Shown here: one piece after another, positions 6,056 to 13,135 of the stretch | Layout: each line of letters starts with the position of its first letter | Position numbering within the stretch: position 1 is the stretch's first letter | Program-made: the position numbers and the translations under genes | Source: CAYONP01 sp964405335 | Lineage (GTDB): Bacteria; Armatimonadota; UBA10988 | Direction: 5' to 3' | Assembly: GCA_964405335.1 (NCBI GenBank) | Contig: CAYONP010000124.1 | Location: forward strand, 1 to 14,564 | Length of the DNA stretch: 14,564 nucleotides | Notes under the pieces: model-generated | What the model saw: only the letters and a program-made list of their open reading frames with translations | Databases searched by the model: none | What the model was told of the DNA's origin: nothing

Positions 6056-7501
6056 TCACCCAAACCACCCCAGCGCTTCGCCCATCAGGCAGTACACCGC
6101 GAAGCTGACGTAGACCGCCGCGGCGATGGTCATCATGGTCACGCAGACCGGGCCGGGGCGGGCCGATTTCGGTAGCAGCTTGAGGTTGACATAGAGCTGC
6201 AGCGGCACGTAGACCGCCATGGCGAAGCCGCCCATGTAGGCCGCGTTGAGTAGGAAGCTCAGGTCGGTGACCCGGAACTGCTCCATCACCCAGGTCAGCC
6301 CGATGCCGACGACCATCCATCCGGCGGCGACGACCAGGTACCACCAGCTCACGTCCCGCCGCCGCGCGCGCGGCAGGTTGGTGTAGACGATGTCGGCAAT
6401 CGACCGCGCCACGCCATCGACCAGGGTCAACTGCGTGCTGAACAGCGTGGCCACGCCGACGAGCAGGAAGATGACCCGCCCCGCCGGCCCCCAGACCGCC
6501 TCGAGGATCAGCGCCTCGTCCCAGATCAGCGTCCCTTCGGCTGGGACCACGCCGGCCGGCCGCAGTACCGCCAGCGCGGCGAAGATGAAGAGCAGGATGG
6601 TGACCGAGTTGAGGCCGAAGAAGTAGAGCCCGCTGTCGAGCTTGACGTACCTCAGCCAGCCGGCGAAACGACGCTGGTTGGGCTCGTCGTCGGGGTAGCG
6701 GAAGCCGGCCGCCGGCGCCGCCTCGGCCCGGCCGCGGAGGGGGTTGAGCAGGCTCGGGATGCGGGCCCCCATGCCAATCTGCTTGTCGCGCAGGTAGAAA
6801 GTGTAAAACAGATTGGCCGTGCCACCGGCGCCGGCGAAGACGATGGCGGTGAACAGCGCCTTGACCGTCAGCCCCTCAGGCACCTGGCCGACGCTGGCGA
6901 TGCCGGCGCCGAGCTGCCGCCAGCTTTCGGCCGTGCCGACGGCCAGGGCGACCACCAGCAGACCGGCGGTGACGGTGATGACCAGCACCTCGACCACCCG
7001 CTCAACCGACTGATAGACCAGCTTCGGCCCGAACAGGCAGAGGGCCACGCCGGCGAAGGTGACGGCGGTCCAGAAGGTGTCGCCGCCAAAGCCCTGCGGG
7101 CCGACCAGCAGCGCCTTGAGCGCTAGCCCGCTGGCCCGGCCCCAGCCGGGCGCCAGCCAGCCGAGGACATTGAGCAGCACGAACAGGGCGGCGAAGCCGC
7201 GCCAGACGCGGGCATAGGCGGTGTAGACGGTCTCGCCGGTGGCGACTGTCCAGCGGCCGATTTCGAGGTTGATCCAGAACTGCAGGAAGACGCCCAGCAG
7301 CGCGGCCCAGACGATGGTATGGCCGTGCAGGGCGGCCAGCCGCGGCCAGATGATAATCTCGCCGGCGCCGATCGAGAGCCCGACCAGGATCGCGCCCGGC
7401 CCGGTCAGCTTCCAGAACGGCAGCGTTGCCTCGGGCAGGTCGGCAATGAGCGGCTCGTCGAGCGGCGCGCGCCGGGCGGTGCTGTCGGCCGGTGTGGTCA
7501 T
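6056..7501 (-). CDS. Divergent Nramp-family transporter lacking the canonical metal motifs
   Basis: A 481-residue membrane protein with about 11-12 hydrophobic segments. The opening helix (about 33-52: GPGAILVGLSIGAGEII) and the overall pattern match the Nramp / COG1914 superfamily. Where canonical Nramp has the metal-coordinating DPGN motif in helix 1, this protein has SIGAGE (43-48). Where helix 6 normally carries the Met-Pro-His motif, it has AGAGGTANLFYTFYLRDK (223-240). Mn/Fe transport therefore cannot be assumed; the substrate may be another cation or an organic solute. A long hydrophilic loop (about 240-285) follows helix 6. The start at 7501 has GGGAG with 5 nt spacing. It is convergent with the toxin gene and no partner gene is adjacent. 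Confidence 0.72.
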   Translation of the reverse strand: MTTPADSTARRAPLDEPLIADLPEATLPFWKLTGPGAILVGLSIGAGEIIIWPRLAALHGHTIVWAALLGVFLQFWINLEIGRWTVATGETVYTAYARVWRGFAALFVLLNVLGWLAPGWGRASGLALKALLVGPQGFGGDTFWTAVTFAGVALCLFGPKLVYQSVERVVEVLVITVTAGLLVVALAVGTAESWRQLGAGIASVGQVPEGLTVKALFTAIVFAGAGGTANLFYTFYLRDKQIGMGARIPSLLNPLRGRAEAAPAAGFRYPDDEPNQRRFAGWLRYVKLDSGLYFFGLNSVTILLFIFAALAVLRPAGVVPAEGTLIWDEALILEAVWGPAGRVIFLLVGVATLFSTQLTLVDGVARSIADIVYTNLPRARRRDVSWWYLVVAAGWMVVGIGLTWVMEQFRVTDLSFLLNAAYMGGFAMAVYVPLQLYVNLKLLPKSARPGPVCVTMMTIAAAVYVSFAVYCLMGEALGWFG

Positions 7502-7625
7502 CCGCGCTCCCGGTGAAGTTATGGTGCGCGGCGGCGCGGCGCGTCAGGCGCGGGGGTAGGGAGCGGTGAAGTCGAGGTTGGGGACTACTCCGAAGTGCCG
7601 GTGGTGTGGCGTGCATATCGGGACG

Positions 7626-7718
7626 GTAGGGGCAGGTCTCAGACCTGTCCGAATGCCGTCGAGCCCGCTTCCAGAACGGATCCAATCACATGCGGGCAGG
7701 TCTGAGACCTGCCCCTAC
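7626..7718. repeat. REP/MITE-like double palindrome
   Basis: Two 26-nt arms, 7626-7651 and 7693-7718, are inverted copies of each other with one mismatch, separated by a 41-nt loop. Each arm is itself a palindrome: CAGGTCT and AGACCTG flank a single base. Outer ends read GTAGGGGCAGG and CCTGCCCCTAC. This palindrome-of-palindromes structure is typical of REP/BIME or small non-autonomous elements, and I recall similar GTAGGGGCAGGTCT-type repeats dispersed in uncultivated bacterial genomes (not verified). No ORF lies inside. It occupies most of the non-coding stretch between the transporter gene and the decayed toxin; the rest (7502-7625) shows nothing I can support. Confidence 0.85.
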
Positions 7719-7726
7719 GACGAATG

Positions 7727-7914
7727 TCAACGCACTGGGTTGCAGGTGTACAGCCTTGGTCCGCGCCGGACGGACATGACGGCGATGGTGGAGTCCGCGA
7801 TGCCCAGTGTTGACGTGAGCCGATGCACGGCCGCGAGCTACTCATCTATGCGCCGGCAGCCTCCAGCCCACGAAGCCAGTCGATCACCACATCGGCGTCC
7901 ACCAGACCAGCTAT
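7727..7914 (-). pseudogene. Decayed PIN-domain (VapC) toxin, N- and C-terminal fragments only
   Basis: Reading leftward right after the antitoxin gene, the codons 7914-7849 give IAGLVDADVVIDWLRGLEAAGA and then a TAG at 7846-7848: this is the start of a VapC, with the first catalytic Asp in VDADVVIDWLRG. In another frame, 7837-7730 gives LAAVHRLTSTLGIADSTIA followed by VMSVRRGPRLYTCNPVR and a TGA: this matches the VapC C-terminus (usual form GIADALIAATAL...LYTRN). The expected start codon is ATA rather than ATG at 7912-7914, overlapping the antitoxin stop. About 65-80 central residues, including the catalytic Glu, are missing. The two parts are in different frames, so the toxin is dead. The intact antitoxin upstream supports this reading. 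Confidence 0.72.
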
Positions 7915-8174
7915 GGCTTGCTCTTCCACGCTTCCTCACGCAAGCGCCTGGCAAACTCGACGGTGTCGCCGATGTCATCCCGGTCGGCCCAGAGGCCGAA
8001 CAACCCCGAGTCGAGCAGGTCGCCGAAGGTCCGGATTGGCTTCGGCGGGCCGGCGTCGACGTCCGTCACCTCGATCGTAACCGGGCCCGCGCCCGACCCG
8101 CCCGGAATTCGCAGCTGCAGCGACCGGTCGTCGCAGACTTGAGCCGCAATCGCCAGTCGCGATAGCTCGGCCAT
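7911..8174 (-). CDS. Orphan antitoxin of the decayed PIN toxin
   Basis: An 87-residue protein starting MAELSRLAIAAQVCDD. The first half is strand-rich (SLQLRIPGG, VTIEVTDVD). The C-terminus GLWADRDDIGDTVEFARRL followed by REEAWKSKP is of the kind found at the end of many small antitoxins that bind PIN toxins. Its stop overlaps the former toxin start. The ATG at 8172-8174 is 4 nt beyond the stop of the 67-residue gene, suggesting coupled translation. An in-frame ATG further upstream would overlap that gene and is less likely. Reading frame and tail are intact, so it may still be expressed as an unpaired antitoxin or regulator. Assignment rests on the tail and on the neighbouring toxin remnant. 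Confidence 0.62.
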   Translation of the reverse strand: MAELSRLAIAAQVCDDRSLQLRIPGGSGAGPVTIEVTDVDAGPPKPIRTFGDLLDSGLFGLWADRDDIGDTVEFARRLREEAWKSKP

Positions 8175-8178
8175 GGTG

Positions 8179-8382
8179 CTACCCCGCGTTCGCAATCGGT
8201 TCGCCCGTGCGGGCGTCAGGCGCCTCGTCACGCGCCTGAGGCCGGACCGTGAGCCTCACCACGCGGTCACCCTCATACTCGACCACCACCTGCGCCCAGC
8301 CGACCGGGAACCAGTCGGGTAACTGCAGCCGGACTGCTCCGTCGTTGCCGATGATGGCCGTCGTACTCCATTCGCGCGCCAT
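8179..8382 (-). CDS. Small beta-rich protein of the toxin-antitoxin remnant locus
   Basis: A 67-residue protein, MAREWSTTAIIGNDGAV continuing into RLQLPDWFPVGWAQVVVEYE. The alternating hydrophobic strands and the G-D-G turn recall short AbrB-like or other beta-type DNA-binding antitoxin domains, but no motif is decisive. GGAG lies 6 nt before the ATG. The gene is 29 nt after the sugar-isomerase-like gene on the same strand and 4 nt before the antitoxin at 8174, so it is probably cotranscribed with both. It could be a second component of the antitoxin. I do not claim a function. Confidence 0.55.
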   Translation of the reverse strand: MAREWSTTAIIGNDGAVRLQLPDWFPVGWAQVVVEYEGDRVVRLTVRPQARDEAPDARTGEPIANAG

Positions 8383-8411
8383 CCCATACTCCGATCCTTG
8401 AACGATCGTAC

Positions 8412-9242
8412 CTACAGGATCCGTGCCCGCAGCTCAGTCAGCAGCTCCACCGCCGCCGACAAGTCGCGGATCTGCTCCGGGCCGCCGATCTCGCGCTCGA
8501 TGGTCAGCGAGCCGGTGTAGCCGATCTCCTTCAGCGTGCGCAGGTAGGTTTCGATACCCACGTCGCCCGCGCCGAGCGGCGTCTCCTCGCCCCACTCCTC
8601 GCCCGGCCGCGCCGCCCAGCGCGCGTCCTTGCAGTGGACACTCTTGACATACCGACCGACCTTGCGCAGCGCCTCGATCGGCTCGCCGGAGCCGTACAGA
8701 ATCATGTTCGCCGGGTCGAAGTTGACCGCCAGATTGTCGCGGCCCACCGCGGCGAAGAAGTGCAGCAGGCCGTCGGCGGTCTCCTGGCCCGTCTCGAGGT
8801 GGAACCGCTGGCCCAGGCCGGCGCAATGGTCGCAGACTTCGCGCGCCGCGCCGACGACTCGGCCGAAGATCGGATCGCTCTCATCCTCGGGCACAAAGCC
8901 GATGTGCATGCCCACCGAGTCAACGCCGAGCGCCGCGGCAAAGGCGGCGATCTCCTTCGTCTCGGCCAGCCGCGCCGCGTAGGTTTCTTCGGGCACCAGG
9001 CCGACGGTCCGGCGGACCGTCGGGATGTCGGCGTAGCTCTCGCCGGCAAACCCGGCAAACACCGCGGTGACCGCCACGTCGGTCTCGGCCAACTGGTCGA
9101 GCACCGCCTGCGGGTTCGCCCGCGTCGCGGGCTTCGGCGCGTGGAGCTGGACGGTGCGCACCCCGATCCGCGCCAGGTCGCTCAGACCGACACCCAGCCC
9201 GGCGTCGATGGAGCAGAAGACTCCGATGGCCCAGGGTTCCAT
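8412..9242 (-). CDS. Xylose-isomerase-like TIM-barrel sugar isomerase/epimerase
   Basis: A 276-residue cytosolic TIM barrel of the AP_endonuc_2 / xylose isomerase-like superfamily. The expected metal ligands are Glu150 (HLETGQET), Asp176 (NFDPANM), His203 (SVHCKDARW) and Glu249 (LTIERE). The closing motif LGAGDVGIETYLRTLKEIGY is typical of sugar-phosphate isomerase/epimerase annotations. Members isomerise or epimerise sugars, inositols or hydroxypyruvate; the substrate is not predictable here. The start at 9242 is chosen because AAAGGAG lies 5 nt upstream; the same frame extends further but has no support. It is divergent from the propeller gene. A weak -10-like TATGCT on the minus strand (9262-9267) is the only promoter hint and would leave a very short leader. 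Confidence 0.85.
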   Translation of the reverse strand: MEPWAIGVFCSIDAGLGVGLSDLARIGVRTVQLHAPKPATRANPQAVLDQLAETDVAVTAVFAGFAGESYADIPTVRRTVGLVPEETYAARLAETKEIAAFAAALGVDSVGMHIGFVPEDESDPIFGRVVGAAREVCDHCAGLGQRFHLETGQETADGLLHFFAAVGRDNLAVNFDPANMILYGSGEPIEALRKVGRYVKSVHCKDARWAARPGEEWGEETPLGAGDVGIETYLRTLKEIGYTGSLTIEREIGGPEQIRDLSAAVELLTELRARIL

Positions 9243-9270
9243 GACGGCTCCTTTGGCCCGGAGCATAGCA

Positions 9271-9288
9271 GCCGCGCGGGCGCGCGGC
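9271..9288. repeat. Inverted repeat in a divergent intergenic region
   Basis: GCCGCGCG and CGCGCGGC form 8-nt arms around two bases, in the 113-nt gap between the divergent genes at 9242 and 9356. A separate perfect 12-nt palindrome CGCGCCGGCGCG lies at 9312-9323. Either could be an operator, but composition alone makes such repeats likely. Confidence 0.35.
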
Positions 9289-9355
9289 GAGTCGCGCGTC
9301 CGGAACACCGCCGCGCCGGCGCGCGTCCATCAGCCGTCGCGCGGAGTCGTCGTCG

Positions 9356-11035
9356 ATGCGTTGGATGCTCGTCCTACTGCTGCTCCCCCTGCCCATCCTG
9401 GCCGCGCCGAGCGAGGCCGAGCTCGCAGCCCTGCAGGCCCTGAACCGCGAGGTTCGCGGCTACCTGGTGTTTGCCAAGGAGAACCACATCTGGGCCGTGC
9501 GGCTGGGCGATCTCACACCCGTCGACCTCGGCCCGGGCACGTACGCCCGCTGGTCGGGCAACGGGCGCAAGCTGGCGGTCTATCACCAGCGCAAGCTGTA
9601 TGTCATGAACCCCGACGGCAGCGGACGCCGGCAGATCGCCGACGGCGTGCTTGCCCCGCATGGCTGTGCCCACGAGTTCCACCCCAACAACCGCGAGATC
9701 ATCGCCCCGCGGGGCGGGCAAAAGGGCCTCTGGGCCTACGACCTCGAGACCGGCGCGGCGCGGCCGTTCGCCGTCGGGCGGGACTACACCAGCGAGCCGT
9801 GCCTCTCGGCCGACGGCCGGCGGCTGGTCGCGCGGGCCAACAGCGCGGTCTGGGCGGTCGATGTCGAAACGGGTACGGACCGGCAGTACAGCGGCGGCTG
9901 CGGCTCGTGCATCTCGCCCGACGGCGAGCAGATCGCCAACAACCTCGGCGGTCACGTCACGATGCACCTCGAGCAGTGGGACGGCAGCGGCGCGCGGACC
10001 CTCGAGGCGCGGCTCAGCGGCGATCAGAAATGGGACGATCAGCACTGGTCGAACCACCCGGCGCTGATTGCCGTCGAGGGCGAGGATGGACCGTGCGACG
10101 CCCACCTGCTCAACGTCGACACCGGCGTCTGCACGCGCGTCACCTGGGTCGGCAACGCGTCGTACCCGGACCTGTTCGTCACCTCGACCGGCGCGCCCAA
10201 GGCCGCGCCGAGACTGGTCGATGAGCCGTTCGAGGAGCTGCACCCGAGCTTCTCGCGCCGCACCTCGCGGGTGCAGGCGCGGCGGGCGAACCGGCCCACC
10301 CGCGCCGCGCTCGACTTCGCCGCCTGGCACCAGAACGTGATGCAACGCGACCCGGCCAAGCTGCCGCACCAGCCGCCGGCGCCGGCCCCTGCGCTCGGTG
10401 AGCTGCACTTCGGCGTGCTGGCCGCCGAGAGCATCGTCGAGCGGCTCGACCAGACACCGCTGTCGCCGGCCGAGCTGCGCCGGCCGATGGCCTGGGAGCC
10501 GATGACCACATGGCTGCTGGCCCATGACTATGAGCACGCCGTGCCGCTGGCCGTCGCCGGCTGGACCATCGCCGAGCAGCGCTGGGCCGACGATCGGGTG
10601 GAGGAGGCGTACCAACGCATCGCCACCGCCTGGCTGCACGGCGACGAGCTCTGGGTGCAGGTCGACCTAGCGCCGTGGGCCGACTTCCTCAGCGCCGCGG
10701 GCGACGACGACGGCGACGGCTACCGCGAGTTCTACGCCCGCCTGGCCGAGCCGGCGCCGCCCGAGGCGCTGGCCCTGCTCCGCGACGACTACCTGGCCCG
10801 CCGCCTGGCCGACGCCGAGCTGGCCGAATGGGGCCTGGAGCTCGGCCGCGCCTGGTATGACCGCTACCGCACCGAGACGCTGGACGACGAGGCCTGCGCC
10901 AGCTTCCCCGCCGGCCTCGACTTGAACGAGACCGTGCTCCACGAGTTGGCCGGCATCGCGCTCGGCCCGCGACGGATCATCGTCGTCGGCCGGCCCGATC
11001 AGCAACCGGCGGTGGCGATCATCGTCCTGCCATGA
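9356..11035 (+). CDS. Exported PD40/TolB-like beta-propeller protein with unknown C-terminal domain
   Basis: A 559-residue protein. Residues 1-17 (MRWMLVLLLLPLPILAA) are a signal peptide. Residues about 35-275 contain repeated TolB/PD40-type blades, for example ARWSGNGRKLAVYHQRKLYV, the MNPDGSGRRQIADG turn, PCLSADGRRLVARA and ISPDGEQIANN. After a basic segment and a Pro/Ala linker (about 341-352), residues about 353-559 form a mainly helical domain I do not recognise. It holds a calcium-loop-like D-D-D-G-D-G-Y (450-456); the twelfth position is Ala, so it is not a full EF-hand. GGAG lies 9 nt before the ATG. The gene is alone on this strand and overlaps the convergent gene by 17 nt. Propellers of this kind usually bind ligands or scaffold; a role with the neighbouring isomerase is speculation. 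Confidence 0.72.
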   Translation: MRWMLVLLLLPLPILAAPSEAELAALQALNREVRGYLVFAKENHIWAVRLGDLTPVDLGPGTYARWSGNGRKLAVYHQRKLYVMNPDGSGRRQIADGVLAPHGCAHEFHPNNREIIAPRGGQKGLWAYDLETGAARPFAVGRDYTSEPCLSADGRRLVARANSAVWAVDVETGTDRQYSGGCGSCISPDGEQIANNLGGHVTMHLEQWDGSGARTLEARLSGDQKWDDQHWSNHPALIAVEGEDGPCDAHLLNVDTGVCTRVTWVGNASYPDLFVTSTGAPKAAPRLVDEPFEELHPSFSRRTSRVQARRANRPTRAALDFAAWHQNVMQRDPAKLPHQPPAPAPALGELHFGVLAAESIVERLDQTPLSPAELRRPMAWEPMTTWLLAHDYEHAVPLAVAGWTIAEQRWADDRVEEAYQRIATAWLHGDELWVQVDLAPWADFLSAAGDDDGDGYREFYARLAEPAPPEALALLRDDYLARRLADAELAEWGLELGRAWYDRYRTETLDDEACASFPAGLDLNETVLHELAGIALGPRRIIVVGRPDQQPAVAIIVLP

Positions 11036-12662
11036 AGACGACCTGACCGCCCAGCAGCGACGGATCGTCGCTCGGCAGCCGGCGCGGCGCGTCGTTCGGA
11101 TGATCGATGTCGACCAGCAACAGGTTGGCGCTCCAGATGTGGTAGCCGACCACTGTCGCCCAGTCGTCGCCGCAGCGGATGAGCGCCGGCAGGCCGGCGT
11201 TGAGGCTCAGCACCAGGTCGGTGATCGCCGCCTGATGGTCCACATCGTCGGCCGAGGCGGGCAGCTCGGCACAGCGCACCGCGCGGCCGAGGCGGCGCGA
11301 CAGCTCGGCCAGGGCGGCCTGGTCGAAACGCTCGCGGCCCGCGCCCCAGTCGAGCGGCGGCTGGTCGGCCAGCCAGGTGCCGTCGGTCCCGCGGCGGATG
11401 ACGCGGCCCGGATCGGCGCCCAGTGACTCGAGCCGCGCCGTCCGCTCGGCCAACGCCGCCGTCGCCCCCGCCGGCGCGGCTGGGATTTCCTCCGCCGCGA
11501 CGCCGAGCTCGCGCAGGGCGGCCTCCAGCGCGGCCGCCGCCGCGGCATCCTCGGCCCGCATGAGCAGCGCCAGGCGGCGCAGCTCCGAGCGCAGCTCCGG
11601 CTCGACGAACGCCATCGCGCGCTCGGCCTCGTCGCCCCGCTGCGTCTGCCACAGGCGCCAGACCAGGTCGTGGATGAGCATGAAGGCGTCGTCGGCGGCG
11701 CGCAGCGCGTCGTGCAGCTCCGGCATGATCTGCTCGACGCCGTTGAGGAACACCCCCGCCCAGCAGCGCGCCTCGGCCAGGTGGCCGCCCATGTCGTCGC
11801 TGGCCCAGCGCGCCGACTCGAGCTCGGCGCCGGTCAGCGCCGCCACGCCGTCGTCATCGGCCAGGTCGTCGGCCCAGGCGGCAAAGGCCGCGTCGCCCGC
11901 CGGCGTGCCGCGCACCTCGCCGGTCCGCATCAAGCGCAGCGCCCAGGCCAGGGCGTCGCGGCAGACCGTCTCCAGCGGCGGCCGCTCGACCGGCTCACCG
12001 AAGACCACGATGCCGCCCAGGCCGGCGAACCAGTCGCGCTGGCGGAAGTAGCCCTGCGGGTCGAAGTCGAGCGCCCGCTCATCCTGCACCCAGCTCCAGC
12101 CGATCAGCACCTCGCCGCCCTCGTCGAGCCCGCTGACCAGCCCCGCCTGCGGCTCGCCCATCAGGCCGAGGGCGACCACCGGCCGGCCGGCCTCAAGGCT
12201 GGCCGCGACGCGGCGCCGATACTCCGCCTCGTCGTCCGAGACAGGCTCGGTCAAGCCAAGCTCGGCGGCCAGGCTGCCGCGGAGGAGAGTCTCCGGCGTG
12301 AATCCGAGCGAGGCGAAGGCGCGGCGCAGCGGCTCGAGCGGCTCGGGTGCGATGCCGGTGATGTCCCAGTTGCCGCCGGCGTTCCACCCGCCGCGCGGCC
12401 AGACCGCGGCGAAGCCGGTGCCCGAGGTGCCCATCAGCATGACGTGGACGGTGTGCCAGTCGTCGTCCGCCTCGTGCGGCCAGGCCTGGTAGATCGGATC
12501 GTCGAGGTACTCGAGAATCGCCCGCAGGCACGACGGGAAGGCATGGTCCTCGGGCGACGAGGTGCTCTGTTTCGGATAGACCCCCACCCGTGGCACGCCG
12601 TCGAGCACGATTCGGCCCGGCCCGCCGACGGCCAACGCAACCACGCACAGCGCGGTGTTCAT
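11019..12662 (-). CDS. C39/BtrH-like papain-fold protein, function unknown
   Basis: A 547-residue protein. Residues about 20-225 resemble a widespread uncharacterised family related to C39 peptidases and the BtrH N-terminal domain: GVPRVGVYP, then a Cys45 in PSCLRAILEYL, MGTSGTGFAAVW, RPVVALGLMGEP, GLDEGGEVLIGWSWVQ and GYFRQRDWFAGLGGIVV (recognition from memory). At the place where C39 enzymes carry the catalytic His, this one has Q172-A-G, so peptidase activity is doubtful. Residues about 355-415 are helical and Ala-rich. Residues about 475-547 contain a second C39-like half (LPALIRCGDDWATVVGYHIW, then LLLVDIDHP). ATG at 12662 is chosen; the longer frame overlaps sufE. It lies 26 nt after sufE and is probably the last gene of the operon. 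Confidence 0.6.
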   Translation of the reverse strand: MNTALCVVALAVGGPGRIVLDGVPRVGVYPKQSTSSPEDHAFPSCLRAILEYLDDPIYQAWPHEADDDWHTVHVMLMGTSGTGFAAVWPRGGWNAGGNWDITGIAPEPLEPLRRAFASLGFTPETLLRGSLAAELGLTEPVSDDEAEYRRRVAASLEAGRPVVALGLMGEPQAGLVSGLDEGGEVLIGWSWVQDERALDFDPQGYFRQRDWFAGLGGIVVFGEPVERPPLETVCRDALAWALRLMRTGEVRGTPAGDAAFAAWADDLADDDGVAALTGAELESARWASDDMGGHLAEARCWAGVFLNGVEQIMPELHDALRAADDAFMLIHDLVWRLWQTQRGDEAERAMAFVEPELRSELRRLALLMRAEDAAAAAALEAALRELGVAAEEIPAAPAGATAALAERTARLESLGADPGRVIRRGTDGTWLADQPPLDWGAGRERFDQAALAELSRRLGRAVRCAELPASADDVDHQAAITDLVLSLNAGLPALIRCGDDWATVVGYHIWSANLLLVDIDHPNDAPRRLPSDDPSLLGGQVVFMAGR

Positions 12663-12688
12663 CCCAACCCGCTCCGGTGCTCGGCCGA

Positions 12689-13135
12689 TTAGCCCTCCAA
12701 CGCCCCCACCTTCCTCTTGATGTGCCGGATCAGCGCCGCCAGGCCAAACCGCCGCTGGCCGACCATGTCGGGACCGATGATGCGCACCGGCAGGTCCTCG
12801 GGGATGGCCAGTATCTGCGCCGGCGTGGCGCCGGCACAGCCCTCGATCAGCACCGCCGCCACCGCCTTGATGGTCGGCGCGGTCTCGTTCACCTCGACGT
12901 GGATCCGCGGGCCCGGCTCGCCCGGCTGCGCCCAGACCCAGACCGGCGTCATGCACTCGTGCACCTGGTTGGCATCCCGCGTGGCCAGCAACTCGGGCGG
13001 CACCGGCGGTAAGCTGTTGGCATACTCGACCAGCAGATCGATGCGGTCCTGCCGTAGCAGTCCCTCGAACTGCGCCACCAACTCCTCCAGCGCCGCCGGA
13101 TAGCCCACCGTCTCGATGCCCATCGGATCGGTCAT
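12689..13135 (-). CDS. sufE: SufE-like Fe-S cluster sulfur-acceptor protein
   Basis: A 148-residue protein of the SufE family, which takes persulfide sulfur from a cysteine desulfurase (SufS) and passes it to the SufBCD scaffold. The key cysteine is Cys61 in NQVHECMTPVWVWAQ, replacing the GCQSQVW of Escherichia coli SufE. The helix LVEYANSLPPVPPEL before it, the IHVEVNETAPTIKAVAAVL strand-helix and the terminal RRFGLAALIRHIKRKV helix all fit the family. The start ATG overlaps the amidohydrolase stop (ATGA), so translation is coupled. No sufS, sufB, sufC or sufD gene is in the window, so it could act with a distant desulfurase or have a dedicated role with its operon neighbours. Confidence 0.84.
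   Translation of the reverse strand: MTDPMGIETVGYPAALEELVAQFEGLLRQDRIDLLVEYANSLPPVPPELLATRDANQVHECMTPVWVWAQPGEPGPRIHVEVNETAPTIKAVAAVLIEGCAGATPAQILAIPEDLPVRIIGPDMVGQRRFGLAALIRHIKRKVGALEG

Noticed and set aside
10703..10738. EF-hand in the propeller protein
   Set aside because: The DxDxDG start is present but position 12 is Ala instead of Glu, and there is no paired second hand.
12663..12956. N-terminal extension of the C39-like protein
   Set aside because: It overlaps the sufE coding region in another frame, is Gly/Arg/His-rich low-complexity, and the family N-terminus begins near 12662.
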